From Actinomadura graeca (GTDB taxonomy: Bacteria > Actinomycetota > Actinomycetes > Streptosporangiales > Streptosporangiaceae): DNA of 64,000 bases. Positions 34,431-43,218 of the stretch are shown here, in pieces (within the stretch, counting starts at the first letter, position 1; each line of letters opens with the position of its first letter). A program made the translations under genes and the position numbers. The notes beneath the pieces were generated by a model, which was not told the DNA's origin, did not search any database, and was given only the letters and a program-made list of their open reading frames with translations. The DNA lies in NCBI RefSeq assembly GCF_019175365.1, contig NZ_CP059572.1, positions 5,394,001 to 5,458,000 of the forward strand, read 5' to 3'.

Positions 34431-35822
34431 CTAGACGTCTTTTGGCCTGGTCGCGTCGGTGATCCGGCGTTTGGCGTCCTCCTCCTGACCGGCCACGCAT
34501 TTGGCATAGACGCGCAGCAGAACGGCCACACTGTGCCCTGCCCACTCGGCGACCTGAGCCGCAGGCACCCCGGCACCGAGCCACGTCGATACGGCAGCGT
34601 GCCGCAGGGCATACGGCGTCTCAGCGAGCGGTGAGGCCGCCTCACGAGGGGTAAGCGCCGTCTCTCGCGCCTTGTGCCAGGCCCCGAGGTACGTCCGGTC
34701 CGTCATGATCCCGCCGCGCGGCCCGACGAAGAGCCGACCATCGGCCGGGATGTTGAACGCCTTGATGTGGTGGCGCAGCAGCGTGACGAGCTCCGGATGG
34801 ATCGGCACGGGCCGGGTCTCGCCGGGCGCCCGATGCTTGAGAGGCTGTCTGTCCCGCGGCTTGCCGCTGTCCGTCCACCGGGAGCCGCTACGCGGTTCGG
34901 CGTGCGTCAGCCGCAGTTCGCCCCAGCCGTCATCCGGCAGGCTAACGAGGGCATCCCGCCGCAGGTCAACCGCTTCCTCAGGGCGAAGGGCGGCGTAGTA
35001 CATGACGGCGAAGAACGCGACCATGCGCTCACCGCGCTTGCCCTGACTCCGGACGGCGTCGAGGAGCCGCCGCGCCTGGTCGGGATTGGCGACCACCCGC
35101 AGGTCGAGTGTCTGCGCCACACGTGGACGAGTCCACTTGACGAGGGTCAGCGGGTTGACCGGCAAAAGACGCTGCTCGCAGGCGTATTCCATGGCGTTGT
35201 TGAAGGTCGCACGCTTGCGGGTCGCAGTGCTACCCGCCGCCGGAGCCCCGTCCTGACGACGGCTCAGCCGGTCGAGGACTTGGCGCGCGAGTTGCGGTCC
35301 CTGCCTGTCCGGTGCGAGGTCGCTCATGTCGACCGTGTTCCGCTCCAGCCATCGGACGGCCGACGCCAACTGTTCGGGTGGCTCGATCTCGCCGTTCTGC
35401 AAGCGTCCGCTGTATGCCCAGGTCCGCAGGGCCTCGCGTAGCACGCTGCCCGCGGGAGCGCCGTCCCCCGTGGTGAGCAGCGCCTCAGTAGCGTCCGTGA
35501 GCGCTTCAGCGATACCGCGCCGGTGGTTGGGCGAGGCGTACGGCCACTTGGCCGCGCAGTAGTCGAGGGAGAACGCAAACCAGGTGGTGGCGTTCTCCTC
35601 TCGCTTCCAGGACAGCGGACGGCCGGTGATGACGCTGAACGCCTCACCCTTGCGTGCCGCCGTGAGGAGCGAGGACCGGAAGCTATCTGCCTGTGCGCTG
35701 TTGCGGAACGGCTCTTTCCAGGGCTTCCGAGCGACCTTCCACCGCACGGTGTAGGTCGTCACGCGCTTGCCCTTGTAGACCTCGGTCTTGTAGACGCGGA
35801 CGTCATATGTGATGTCGTCCAT
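34431..35822 (-). CDS. int: Tyrosine recombinase (element integrase)
   Basis: A 463-residue site-specific recombinase. The N-terminal 150 residues are the arm- and core-binding region. The catalytic domain shows the first Arg in YYAALRPEEAVDL, the LRHAAVS box with the second Arg, AGHSVAVLLRVYAKC with the His and the nucleophilic Tyr. It should cut and join at the 59-bp repeat in tRNA-Tyr, whose end is only about 115 bases away. The ATG at 35822 shares a base with the excisionase stop (TGATG), so the two are co-translated. Confidence 0.93.
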   Translation of the reverse strand: MDDITYDVRVYKTEVYKGKRVTTYTVRWKVARKPWKEPFRNSAQADSFRSSLLTAARKGEAFSVITGRPLSWKREENATTWFAFSLDYCAAKWPYASPNHRRGIAEALTDATEALLTTGDGAPAGSVLREALRTWAYSGRLQNGEIEPPEQLASAVRWLERNTVDMSDLAPDRQGPQLARQVLDRLSRRQDGAPAAGSTATRKRATFNNAMEYACEQRLLPVNPLTLVKWTRPRVAQTLDLRVVANPDQARRLLDAVRSQGKRGERMVAFFAVMYYAALRPEEAVDLRRDALVSLPDDGWGELRLTHAEPRSGSRWTDSGKPRDRQPLKHRAPGETRPVPIHPELVTLLRHHIKAFNIPADGRLFVGPRGGIMTDRTYLGAWHKARETALTPREAASPLAETPYALRHAAVSTWLGAGVPAAQVAEWAGHSVAVLLRVYAKCVAGQEEDAKRRITDATRPKDV

Positions 35823-36016
35823 CAGGCGGCGTCCTCGCAGGCCGAGAGCCACCGGTCAAGGTCCCGGCGACGGACACGGAGACTTCCGTTCGGGAGGACC
35901 AGGCAGAGCGGAGCGCGTCCCTTCTGGCGCCAGTCGTAAAAGGTCGAGCGGGAGACCTGAAGTTCGGCGCAGACTTCGGGGACGGTGAGCGTGTCACGGT
36001 TCTTGGACGTCGTCAC
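35822..36016 (-). CDS. xis: Excisionase (winged-helix DNA-binding protein)
   Basis: A 64-residue MerR/AlpA-like helix-turn-helix protein (LTVPEVCAELQVSRSTFYDWRQ, then SLRVRRRDLDRWL). Proteins of this size next to the integrase of AICEs act as excisionases that bend the att DNA. GTG at 36016 follows GGAAAGG at a good distance; an ATG at 36031 would add five residues. The stop overlaps the integrase start by one base. Confidence 0.88.
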   Translation of the reverse strand: MTTSKNRDTLTVPEVCAELQVSRSTFYDWRQKGRAPLCLVLPNGSLRVRRRDLDRWLSACEDAA

Positions 36017-36035
36017 GTGTTGCCTTTCCATGGCG

Positions 36036-37430
36036 TCAGGAGCCGGACGGGTCGACGCGGGCGAGTGGTTTGCCGGTGATGGCTGCTGTGAGGAGTGCTT
36101 CTCCGGGGGTCATGCCTTGGCCGAGGTAGCGCCAGTGGGAGATCGCCAGGACGGCGTCATCGTCGAAGGGCAGTCGCCCGGTCGTGATCTCGGCGTGTTC
36201 GCGCCGGTTGTGTTCGATGCGGTCGGCGCGCAGGCGTCCGAGGGTGGTGGAGTAGTGGCGGGACTTGGTGGAGAAGTGGCCGCGGAAGCCGAGCATGTGG
36301 GCCCATTCGGCCAGCCGCATACTGGCGAAGTCGTCCACCTCGGCCAGGCGGAGGCATTCGGCGATCAGCCGCCGGGCGTGGCCGCTGACCGGTAGGTCGG
36401 CCAAGTCATCAGTGGCGCGGATGCGCCGATCCAGGGTGCCGACGCATTCGGCCGCTTTGGTCGCGTACTTGGCGATGTAGCCCGCGACGGCGGTGTCGGT
36501 CAGCTCCCCGGTCGCGGTGATAGGTCGGACATCGATCTGGACGCCCCAGGTATGGGTCTTCGCCGGGACCCCGCCAGCCGCCGGGGTGTTGACGGTTACC
36601 GCGCCCGCCGCATGGTCCACGGCCGCTTTGAGTAGGTCGAGGGTGGCCCAGCCGGGCGGGGGCGCGTCGGGGCCGGCCGGTCCGTCGAGTCGGATGACGG
36701 CGTGGAAGTGCACCAAGCCGCGCCGTTGGTACTCGGCCACCTTCGCGAAGGAGACCGTGAGGACCTCGCGCATCTCGGTGGCTCGTAGACCGGCTGACCG
36801 GGCGATGTAGCGGCGAAAGGCGAGGGTGAAGCGGCGCCACAGTTCGGGTGCGTGAGCGTTCCACAGCACCGCGCCCGGGTAGTCGAAACAGTCGGGGCAG
36901 AGCGGCTGGCCGAGGCGGGGATCGTCCGTCGAGTGGCGGAGGGTGCAGGAGACGGGCCGTCCATGTGGGCAGGTGCCGCCGTTGCGGCGAGGGTGGCAGG
37001 AGGTGACGGCGCCGCCGGTCCCGGTGCGGCGGGAGTGCACCGGTCCGAACGAGGGCGCGGTGAGCGTCACGAACGCGGCGGGATGCGCCGACACCGACGC
37101 CGGGACTCCTTTGCCGCCGACCAGGCCCGCGCGGACGAGTTGGTAGGTGTCGGCACGGTAGGTCTCGGCGCAGGACGGGCAGCGCGACGCACGGCGGCTC
37201 TTGCACGCCACCCGCAGCGCCCCGCCGGGTTCACCGGCGGTGGAGTAGGAGTGCAGCAAGGCGTCCGTCAGCGGGTCGCGGTACTCCACCCGCCCGCGGA
37301 TGTGAACCGGTTGAGCACAGCCGCCGGTCGCGCGAGCGCGAGCAGCCCAGCGGTTGAAGTCCGGCCGGTTGAAGCGCTCGGCCATGTCACGGGCAGCGAG
37401 GTCACTGACGATCGGAGCAGAGTGCGGCAC
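36036..37430 (-). CDS. Rolling-circle replication initiator (RepSA-like)
   Basis: A 464-residue replication protein of the pSAM2 RepSA type. A cysteine-rich region (CPSC, CPHG, CPDC) resembles zinc ribbons. The HUH motif is GLVHFHAVIRLDG and the catalytic tyrosine is in YIAKYATK. It would nick one strand at a double-strand origin to start rolling-circle replication of the excised circle. It lies five bases from the excisionase start on the same strand. Confidence 0.9.
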   Translation of the reverse strand: MPHSAPIVSDLAARDMAERFNRPDFNRWAARARATGGCAQPVHIRGRVEYRDPLTDALLHSYSTAGEPGGALRVACKSRRASRCPSCAETYRADTYQLVRAGLVGGKGVPASVSAHPAAFVTLTAPSFGPVHSRRTGTGGAVTSCHPRRNGGTCPHGRPVSCTLRHSTDDPRLGQPLCPDCFDYPGAVLWNAHAPELWRRFTLAFRRYIARSAGLRATEMREVLTVSFAKVAEYQRRGLVHFHAVIRLDGPAGPDAPPPGWATLDLLKAAVDHAAGAVTVNTPAAGGVPAKTHTWGVQIDVRPITATGELTDTAVAGYIAKYATKAAECVGTLDRRIRATDDLADLPVSGHARRLIAECLRLAEVDDFASMRLAEWAHMLGFRGHFSTKSRHYSTTLGRLRADRIEHNRREHAEITTGRLPFDDDAVLAISHWRYLGQGMTPGEALLTAAITGKPLARVDPSGS

Positions 37431-37531
37431 GATGGACGGGTCTCCCTTATCCGGTCATGTGGCTGGTGGGGACGAGGCCCCCGGCGCGGTGTGCTTGCTT
37501 GGCGGCTTTGCGGGCCGCGCCGGGGGCGTAC

Positions 37532-37687
37532 TCAGAACGCGGCGACGAAGCGCGAAAGGGCGTCAGCCAGCAGGGCCAGGCCCCCGACGAGGGCGCGGAC
37601 GGCTTGTGCGGCGTTCTCGGGCTGGCGGATCACGAACAGGCCGAGGACGATCCAGAAGGCGACGAAGGCACAGCGGCGGAAGAACAT
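37532..37687 (-). CDS. Small single-pass membrane protein of the element
   Basis: A 51-residue protein (starting MFFRRCAFVAFWIVLG) with one transmembrane helix near its N-terminus and an amphipathic C-terminal helix. GAGGAG precedes the ATG by about nine bases. Small membrane proteins at this position in AICEs are thought to help spread the element between mycelial compartments (Spd proteins); the role here is inferred from position only. Confidence 0.7.
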   Translation of the reverse strand: MFFRRCAFVAFWIVLGLFVIRQPENAAQAVRALVGGLALLADALSRFVAAF

Positions 37688-37699
37688 CCGGCTAGCTCC

Positions 37700-37864
37700 T
37701 CAGGTGGTGTGGCCGTGACCGTGGCAGTCGGGGCAGGTGGAACCATCGGAGGCGACGCCGCCCCCGCCGCACGTCCCGCACATCCAGCCCGCTCCGAGGC
37801 CGAGACCCAGCCGGACCAGTGGGATGAACCCATGCGATGGTGTTCGGTGCCGGTCGGTGGACAT
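37700..37864 (-). CDS. Small zinc-ribbon-like protein of the element
   Basis: A 54-residue protein with a hydrophobic segment (IPLVRLGLGLGAGWM) followed by CGTCGGGG and CPDCHGHGH, a likely zinc-binding ribbon. Its ATG overlaps the upstream stop by one base (TGATG) and the next small gene follows after 12 bases, so it sits in the transfer operon. SpdB/SpdD-like by location; no firm family. Confidence 0.7.
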   Translation of the reverse strand: MSTDRHRTPSHGFIPLVRLGLGLGAGWMCGTCGGGGVASDGSTCPDCHGHGHTT

Positions 37865-38292
37865 CACGCCACCAGCCCGGAGTCCTCGCCGCCGTGTTCG
37901 CCGGTGTACTGGTCGGTGTCGAGAACGATGTTGTGGAAGTAGCTGTCACGGGCGAGGCTTTCGCGTCGCCGCTGGTCGGGGACGTGGACGATTCCGTAGG
38001 TGATGCGACCGAAGGTCTTTTCCGCCAGGTAGTGACCGCCGCGCGGCCGGTCGTCGGTGATCTCGGCGCCCAAGAGCGCGGCGACCCGATCGACCATGGC
38101 GACCGCCGCCGCGTCGTCCCCTCTACGGGTGAAGAGTGTGTAGTCCCCGCCGAACTCCCTGACCGGCACGGCCGGGTTGGCTTCCAGGAAGTCAGCCAGC
38201 GCGCGCAGGCCGGCAATCGTGTGGTGGCGGGCGAACAGGTCACCGGGAACGATCGACGACGTGTCGGCGGCCGGGTCGGTGTGAGCGGTCAT
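37864..38292 (-). CDS. Conserved AICE protein of unknown function
   Basis: A 142-residue soluble protein rich in charged residues. A helical N-terminus (HHTIAGLRALADFLEANPAV) is followed by strands ending in GRITYGIVHVPD. Proteins with this opening are found next to rep and tra genes of Streptomyces elements, but no activity is known. GGAGG lies about nine bases before the ATG. It is in the run of co-directed transfer genes. Confidence 0.75.
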   Translation of the reverse strand: MTAHTDPAADTSSIVPGDLFARHHTIAGLRALADFLEANPAVPVREFGGDYTLFTRRGDDAAAVAMVDRVAALLGAEITDDRPRGGHYLAEKTFGRITYGIVHVPDQRRRESLARDSYFHNIVLDTDQYTGEHGGEDSGLVA

Positions 38293-38311
38293 GACAGGTT
38301 CCTCCAGAAGG

Positions 38312-39154
38312 TCAGGCGACGGGCGCGGTTGTTTGGGTGCGGAGCTGACGAAGCAGGTCGGAGGCGAGCTGGTCGGAGACCCCGAGCCGGGCGCGCAGCG
38401 CGTCACGGGTGATCGGCCGTCCGTGCTTGGCTTCGTGATCGGCGGCGACTCGCCGCGCGAAGTCGACCAGCGGGCCTGCCGCGCCCGACGACGAGGCTGG
38501 CGAGGACGAGGAGGACGGCGTCACGGCGGACGGGTCGACGGGGACGGGGATGGAGGTCTGACCGTCCCGGGAGTCCTCGCCCGCATCGCTGCTCTGACCG
38601 GACACAGACGAAGCGGTGGGGGACTCCGAGCGATCGGTGTCCCAGACGACCCACGGAGACGAGGACGCGGACGGGACGACCGGCGAGCCGGGCGAGGACG
38701 GGGACGGATGGCCGAAGGAGTCCGGGACGGCCAAGACAGCCGAGGCGGAGGAGTCCGCAAGCCCGGCGGGCTTGCCGCCCTTCCTGCGCTCTAGCATGGA
38801 GACCGCGACCAGGAAGGCGCCCGCCGGTGTTCCTGCGGTGATCCAGCCCCACACCGACCGGTCGGCCTGCGCCAGGTTCGCGGCCAGGGAGAGCAGGATT
38901 CCGCCGACCAGGACCAGCGTCGGCCATGACAGCCGACTCGTGTCCCGCCTGGTGAGCTTGTCGCGCTGGCGTTCTCCGGCGGCCATGACACAGGTCAGGT
39001 CGACGCACACGGCAATGGCCCAGGCCATCCAGCCGTGTTGGCCGTGGTCGGTGGCGGTGTCGCGGATGTGGGTGAACGACCCGGCCGCCGCGATGCCCGC
39101 CAGGACGACGACCGGAGCGGAGTCGGCCACCGCCCCCAGGACGCGGCGAGTCAT
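38312..39154 (-). CDS. DUF2637 membrane protein (SpdA-like)
   Basis: A 280-residue protein with four transmembrane helices in the first 125 residues (VVVLAGIAAAGSFTHI, WMAWAIAVCVDLTCVMAAG, a third after TRRDTSRLSW, and AGAFLVAVSML). This is the DUF2637 pattern found in Streptomyces Spd/transfer proteins. Then come a Ser/Pro-rich linker and a C-terminal HTH-like segment (GRPITRDALRARLGVSDQLASDLL). That may bind DNA, linking element DNA to the septal membrane. The ATG overlaps the upstream gene by four bases. Confidence 0.82.
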   Translation of the reverse strand: MTRRVLGAVADSAPVVVLAGIAAAGSFTHIRDTATDHGQHGWMAWAIAVCVDLTCVMAAGERQRDKLTRRDTSRLSWPTLVLVGGILLSLAANLAQADRSVWGWITAGTPAGAFLVAVSMLERRKGGKPAGLADSSASAVLAVPDSFGHPSPSSPGSPVVPSASSSPWVVWDTDRSESPTASSVSGQSSDAGEDSRDGQTSIPVPVDPSAVTPSSSSSPASSSGAAGPLVDFARRVAADHEAKHGRPITRDALRARLGVSDQLASDLLRQLRTQTTAPVA

Positions 39155-39453
39155 GCCGCCCGCCGATCGGTGACCAGAGCGAGCAGCGCGGCCAGCTCCG
39201 GGTCACAGCGGTGGGTGTCGGCCCACCCGTCGGCCTCGCCCGAGCGGGACGAGGTGAACGACTCGGCGCAGCACTGGCAGCGGGCGATGTGCAGGGAGCG
39301 GAATTCGTCCCACTCGACCCCGACCGGCCACACCTCCCAGGACGACACCGAGGACGAGCGAGGCGAGCCCGAGGACGGGGACGAACGCGGGGACGAAACG
39401 ACGATGAATCGGGGGCGAGGACGGGGACGAGGGACGTTCGCGTGAGCAGTCAC
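39151..39453 (-). CDS. Small element protein with cysteine/histidine motif
   Basis: A 100-residue protein. The first 35 residues are Arg/Pro/Ser-rich; the second half has HIARCQCCAESF and THRC, which could bind zinc. GTG at 39453 was chosen because GGAGG lies seven bases upstream. It overlaps the DUF2637 gene by four bases (ATGA) and lies just downstream of the translocase gene. No family recognised. Confidence 0.65.
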   Translation of the reverse strand: MTAHANVPRPRPRPRFIVVSSPRSSPSSGSPRSSSVSSWEVWPVGVEWDEFRSLHIARCQCCAESFTSSRSGEADGWADTHRCDPELAALLALVTDRRAA

Positions 39454-39552
39454 CGGGCAGCCTCCAGAGGCGGTTTCGGGCATGGGTCGGGTAGGGACGT
39501 GGCGTGATCAGGGCTCACACCGAGCCGCAGAGGTGGAGAGGAACGAAGCCGG

Positions 39553-40893
39553 TCAGGCGGCCGGACGGACGGCCGGGACCGAGCCGACGAGACCCGCCCA
39601 GTCCGGGTTCAGGTGCGCGTACTCACGAGCCGCCTGTTCGGCCTCAGGCTCGGGGACGTAGACCGAGCGGGCGCGGTGCCACGCGCCGTCTTGCCCGGCG
39701 ACGATGCACACCCCGGGTGTCTCGGCCGGGATGGCGCGGGCGGCGTCCAGCGCGGCCGGGTCCAGGTCGCCCAGCGTCATGTTCGCCGTCTCCGGATCGT
39801 TCACCCGGTGGCACACCCGCCCCGACAACTGCGCCCGCAGCGCCGTGACACCAGGCCCCAGATCGGACCCGATGCGCTGACCGCACACGACCAGGTGGAC
39901 CGCGAACGCCCGGCCCAGCTGCGCCACCCGCAACAGCGCGGTAGCGGTCTTGGACACCTCGTCCTTCTCTGACTTGTCGGCCATCAGGAACAGCTCGGCG
40001 ACCTCGTCCACCAAGACCACGACCGGCACCGGCCGCAGCCCCTCCGGCAGCGTCCAGATGTTGCGGGCACCGTGCGCGCGGCACACCGCCATCCGGTTCT
40101 CCACCTCACCCACCAGATCGGAGAGCAGGTCGACGGACTCTGTGCGGGTGGTGGCCAGCGCCGACAACCGGGGCGCATACGGGGTGAACTCCACCCCGCC
40201 CTTGAGGTCGAACCCGACCAGCGCGACCGGTTGCGGCGCCAGACCCCGGATGATCGCGTTCGCGAGGTTGGACTTGCCCGACTGCGTCGCCCCCGCGTTC
40301 AGCCAGTGCGGCACGGTCCGGAAGTCCATCACCCAGTCGTGCCCGTTCTCCAGCTTCCCCGGCCGCACCCGCAGCAGCTCCACCGGCGCCGGTGACAGCC
40401 TCACCTCGGTGAGCGGGTCCCGCATGGTCGCCCACAACGTCACAAACCCCGGCCGCACATCGACCACCCGCACCGAGTGCACGCACCAGGCGTGCGCGAT
40501 CCCCTCGGCCGCCTTCTCGTAGTCGGCCGGGACCTGGCCGTCGTGCAGGCGCAGCCGCATCCGCCAGCCAAGCCGGGTCGGGCGGAGCAGACCCAGCCGG
40601 GGAGCGCGTTCGACGTCGACCCGCCGTACCCGCCGCTTCTGCTCGACAACGGTCGCGGCGTTGCGAGCCGCGGGCCCCAGCACCGGGACGGTGTCCAGGG
40701 TGAGGCGGTACCGGCGCCGGTTGCGGGTCAGCCTGCAGCCCGACGCGACGTGATGCCACGTCAGGTACACCAGCACTGCCCGGGCCGGGAAGGTGGCGCC
40801 GTACCAGAACGACACCGGGTGGAACCGGCGCCAGGCCCAGAGCCCGGCCGCCGCAGCGGCCAGGACGCCGAGCACCACAACGAAGTCGGTCAT
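39553..40893 (-). CDS. FtsK/SpoIIIE-type conjugative translocase (TraSA-like)
   Basis: A 446-residue DNA pump. Two membrane helices lie near the N-terminus (about 4-20 and 33-50). The ATPase core has Walker A GATQSGKSNL (201-210) and Walker B VVVLVDEVAEL (about 291-301), and ends with the HRVNDPETANMTLGD segment. Streptomyces-type conjugation needs only this protein, which moves double-stranded DNA between cells. The ATG at 40893 avoids a long overlap with the upstream gene. It has a weak ribosome site and is probably translated by coupling. Confidence 0.92.
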   Translation of the reverse strand: MTDFVVVLGVLAAAAAGLWAWRRFHPVSFWYGATFPARAVLVYLTWHHVASGCRLTRNRRRYRLTLDTVPVLGPAARNAATVVEQKRRVRRVDVERAPRLGLLRPTRLGWRMRLRLHDGQVPADYEKAAEGIAHAWCVHSVRVVDVRPGFVTLWATMRDPLTEVRLSPAPVELLRVRPGKLENGHDWVMDFRTVPHWLNAGATQSGKSNLANAIIRGLAPQPVALVGFDLKGGVEFTPYAPRLSALATTRTESVDLLSDLVGEVENRMAVCRAHGARNIWTLPEGLRPVPVVVLVDEVAELFLMADKSEKDEVSKTATALLRVAQLGRAFAVHLVVCGQRIGSDLGPGVTALRAQLSGRVCHRVNDPETANMTLGDLDPAALDAARAIPAETPGVCIVAGQDGAWHRARSVYVPEPEAEQAAREYAHLNPDWAGLVGSVPAVRPAA

Positions 40894-40907
40894 GACCGGG
40901 CCGCCGA

Positions 40908-41282
40908 TCAGGCCACGCCCGCCGCAGCGGACGACGAGCCCGGAGCATCCGGCACCGCGACCGGACCCGCCACGTCGACCCGCGCCGCGCGGTAGGCGAT
41001 GCCCCACCGCTTCTGACCGCTGACGACCTGCTCCCACGGAAACGCCACCAGACCGACCGGCGCCACGATCTGACCGATCGCCACCTCCTGGTCACTCGGC
41101 ACCGACACGTTCAGCAGCTCCACCCGCCCCAACGCGTCGGCCGCCGACAGCCCCACCGTGAACACGGTGTTGCCGTCCCGATCGGTCTTGACCTCTCCGG
41201 TCTCCTGACTGACGAGCTTGGGACGGGGCGCCGAGACACATACGAACGTCAGCGCCGACACGTCCACCGGGATGTTGCGCAC
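40908..41282 (-). CDS. Conserved element protein upstream of the translocase
   Basis: A 124-residue protein with a mixed strand pattern (VDVSALTFVCVSAPRPKLV, GNTVFTVGLSAADALGRVEL). Proteins like this commonly precede traSA in AICEs and may be single-strand-binding-like (OB-fold) accessory factors. That assignment is tentative. It is the first gene of the transfer operon; its upstream region carries three copies of a GTCTAG-type motif. Confidence 0.7.
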   Translation of the reverse strand: MRNIPVDVSALTFVCVSAPRPKLVSQETGEVKTDRDGNTVFTVGLSAADALGRVELLNVSVPSDQEVAIGQIVAPVGLVAFPWEQVVSGQKRWGIAYRAARVDVAGPVAVPDAPGSSSAAAGVA

Positions 41283-41300
41283 GAAAAACCTCCACTGTCG

Positions 41301-41400
41301 ATCCCCCTAGACAGTTGGATCGTTCGCATCCTGCGAGCGACTGTCTAGAGGGGTACACAACCAAGGTAGGCGATCGGCCATCGACTGTCTAGGGGGGTAT
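41301..41400. promoter_or_regulatory. Operator-like motif cluster upstream of the transfer operon
   Basis: Three copies of an ACTGTCTAGGGGG-TAT-like motif occur: inverted at 41301-41315, and direct at 41340-41356 and 41384-41400. The inverted and first direct copies face each other across a stem-forming TCGTTCGC/GCGAGCGA centre. The two direct copies are 44 bp apart. Similar motifs lie before the other regulated genes of the element. Confidence 0.6.
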
Positions 41401-41415
41401 GCAGAACTTCTGGAC

Positions 41416-42240
41416 TCAGTCCGAAGTCGTCCACCAGACCGCGCTTGCATCATCGGACGCCTTGCCACGTGGCCAGCGGGCTCCGACAGGATCGGATGCC
41501 TCCGCCTCACGTGTACGGGCGATGAGTTCGGCCGGTCCGCCCTTGCGGAGCACGGCGAGCAACTCCGGCCAGCCCAGCAGGCCGAAGCGGTCGGCCAACC
41601 GGCTGGCGCCATCGCTGAGCAGCGCAACGCCGTTCAGTTCAACCAGGGGAGTCGATCCCACGAGCGCTTCCCTGGCCGCTTCGGGTTTTGTGCTGGCCAC
41701 CCAGAACCCGCCGGGCTGGTTGCGGTAGGCCGCGAGCCGCTCGACCCGATCCCGCAGTCGTCGGGTGTGCTCGTCACTGCCCACCGCGGGCAATCGGCCG
41801 GGCTCGTCCAGCCGTGTGATCACCTCGGCAAGGCGGTCATCCGTGACGACCGCTGGCGCCTGGTCGACCCGATCGAGGACGAGCACGGCGTCCGAGAGCA
41901 CCAGATGTTCGAGCCGTTCGCCGTTCACCCGCGCCAGCGCGACAGTCGCCGACGGCGATCCCGGATGCCTCAGATCGCATGTCCAGGCATGCATGGCATT
42001 GACCCGCTCGATACCGACTGCGAGCGCCTCGCCCAAGCCCAAGCCGACATCAGCCGCAGCCGCCAGGAGCAGCCCACCCAGTTGGCGCGCGTACCAGGCG
42101 ACAGAATGGACACACCCCGTCCCCACGTCCGCCGGAGCGCCCGCCCCGTCGATGACCAGACAGAGCCCAGGGGCCGCCGCAGCGAAGTCCTCGTTCGCCC
42201 GACCCGGCCGCCCGGGTTCGCTGGCGATCTGTACGCGCAT
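41416..42240 (-). CDS. PP2C-like (PPM) protein of the element
   Basis: A 274-residue protein related to PP2C phosphatases. RANEDF, an IDG segment (LVIDGAGAPAD), SPSATVAL, LLSDGASR and a terminal SDDASAV match the family's metal-binding and core positions. The exact PP2C metal motifs are partly altered, so it may be a weak phosphatase or a binding protein. It is clearly homologous to the chromosomal gene at 55568-56311. The ATG at 42240 follows GAGGGA. It forms an operon with the HTH gene upstream. Confidence 0.75.
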   Translation of the reverse strand: MRVQIASEPGRPGRANEDFAAAAPGLCLVIDGAGAPADVGTGCVHSVAWYARQLGGLLLAAAADVGLGLGEALAVGIERVNAMHAWTCDLRHPGSPSATVALARVNGERLEHLVLSDAVLVLDRVDQAPAVVTDDRLAEVITRLDEPGRLPAVGSDEHTRRLRDRVERLAAYRNQPGGFWVASTKPEAAREALVGSTPLVELNGVALLSDGASRLADRFGLLGWPELLAVLRKGGPAELIARTREAEASDPVGARWPRGKASDDASAVWWTTSD

Positions 42241-42250
42241 GGGTCCCTCG

Positions 42251-43096
42251 TCAGGTTGCCGCCTCGTCATGCCGGTAGATCGGTGTCAGCAGCTCTGTCC
42301 GCACCGGCTCGTGGGTGTCCGCGCTGTACTCGGTACCGACCACGACCGAGAACCGGTCGTTGCCGACTTGCCCCCACAGACTTCCGATATCCGTGGTCAG
42401 CAGGTGCACCACACCCAACGAACCTTCAGGGTGGATACCCGCGATGGCGAGGAAACTGCCGTTGCCGTCCGGCCGGGGGAGCCGACCGAGGTAACCGACG
42501 TCGTACAGCCGGGGAGGGGCGTCCTCCTGGCCCGACCTGTGCTCGGCGCCGGTGCGGGTGTCGCGCAACAGCCATCCGGCCTCGTCCCGTTCCCACTCCA
42601 GGACGGGATCCTTGCCGTACGCCTCATGCATCGCAGGCGACATCCGGGGGCCGCAGATCACCAGCAGGCCCGCCCGGTTGAGATCGATGCCCCCGTCCAG
42701 GCCTACATGATCAGTGTTGACGGTCAGGTCGAACGTCCGTGCCAGGTCTCCCAGCCGTTGCCCCGTCTTCAAGTCGTCCAGAGCCACGTACGTCCGGTCA
42801 CTGGCAGGGTCGGGACGCAGGGGGGTGACCACCGTCACCTCACCCGCCCCGAGGAACGCACCCTCCGGTGCCGGCCCGGTGTGCCGGATTTGATGGATAC
42901 GCCCGCGGCTCAGCCCCGCCGCATGCGCGATCTGCGCGTACGACAAGCCTTGCGCGTGCAGCTCCTGAATCAGCCGCCGCCGCAACCGCGCCAGCTCCGT
43001 CACTTCCTGCTGAGCCTCCGCCAGACGCTCAGTGGCGACGCGCAGCAGCTCATGCGGGTCGTCGATCTGCGCGATGCGCTCCAACTCGCCTGGCAT
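42251..43096 (-). CDS. Helix-turn-helix protein with C-terminal sensor-like domain
   Basis: A 281-residue protein. Residues 20-70 form a coiled helix plus a sigma-70-region-4-like HTH (LSYAQIAHAAGLSRGRIHQIRHTG). Residues 80-281 are a globular domain with YVALDDLKTGQRL, GLLVICGPRMSPAM and LWGQVGNDRFSVVVGTEY, seen next to HTH proteins in Streptomyces but not characterised. GGAGGGGG lies four bases before the ATG at 43096. A GTCTAGG-AC-CCTAGAC palindrome lies 28 bases upstream, a likely operator. Confidence 0.75.
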   Translation of the reverse strand: MPGELERIAQIDDPHELLRVATERLAEAQQEVTELARLRRRLIQELHAQGLSYAQIAHAAGLSRGRIHQIRHTGPAPEGAFLGAGEVTVVTPLRPDPASDRTYVALDDLKTGQRLGDLARTFDLTVNTDHVGLDGGIDLNRAGLLVICGPRMSPAMHEAYGKDPVLEWERDEAGWLLRDTRTGAEHRSGQEDAPPRLYDVGYLGRLPRPDGNGSFLAIAGIHPEGSLGVVHLLTTDIGSLWGQVGNDRFSVVVGTEYSADTHEPVRTELLTPIYRHDEAAT

Positions 43097-43123
43097 GACA
43101 CCCCCTCCGACCTGTGCCAGCGA

Positions 43124-43139
43124 GTCTAGGACCCTAGAC
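43124..43139. promoter_or_regulatory. Palindromic operator upstream of the HTH gene
   Basis: GTCTAGG and CCTAGAC form a perfect 7-bp inverted repeat with an AC spacer. It shares the GTCTAGG core with the motifs at 41301-41400 and 43635-43699. Confidence 0.6.
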
Positions 43140-43218
43140 ACTGTGCCGGAAAGCTCATCACCGGTCGAGGAACTGACAGCGCGCAGCCGCCGTCGCCTAC
43201 GCGGTATCGGTGGCCCGC

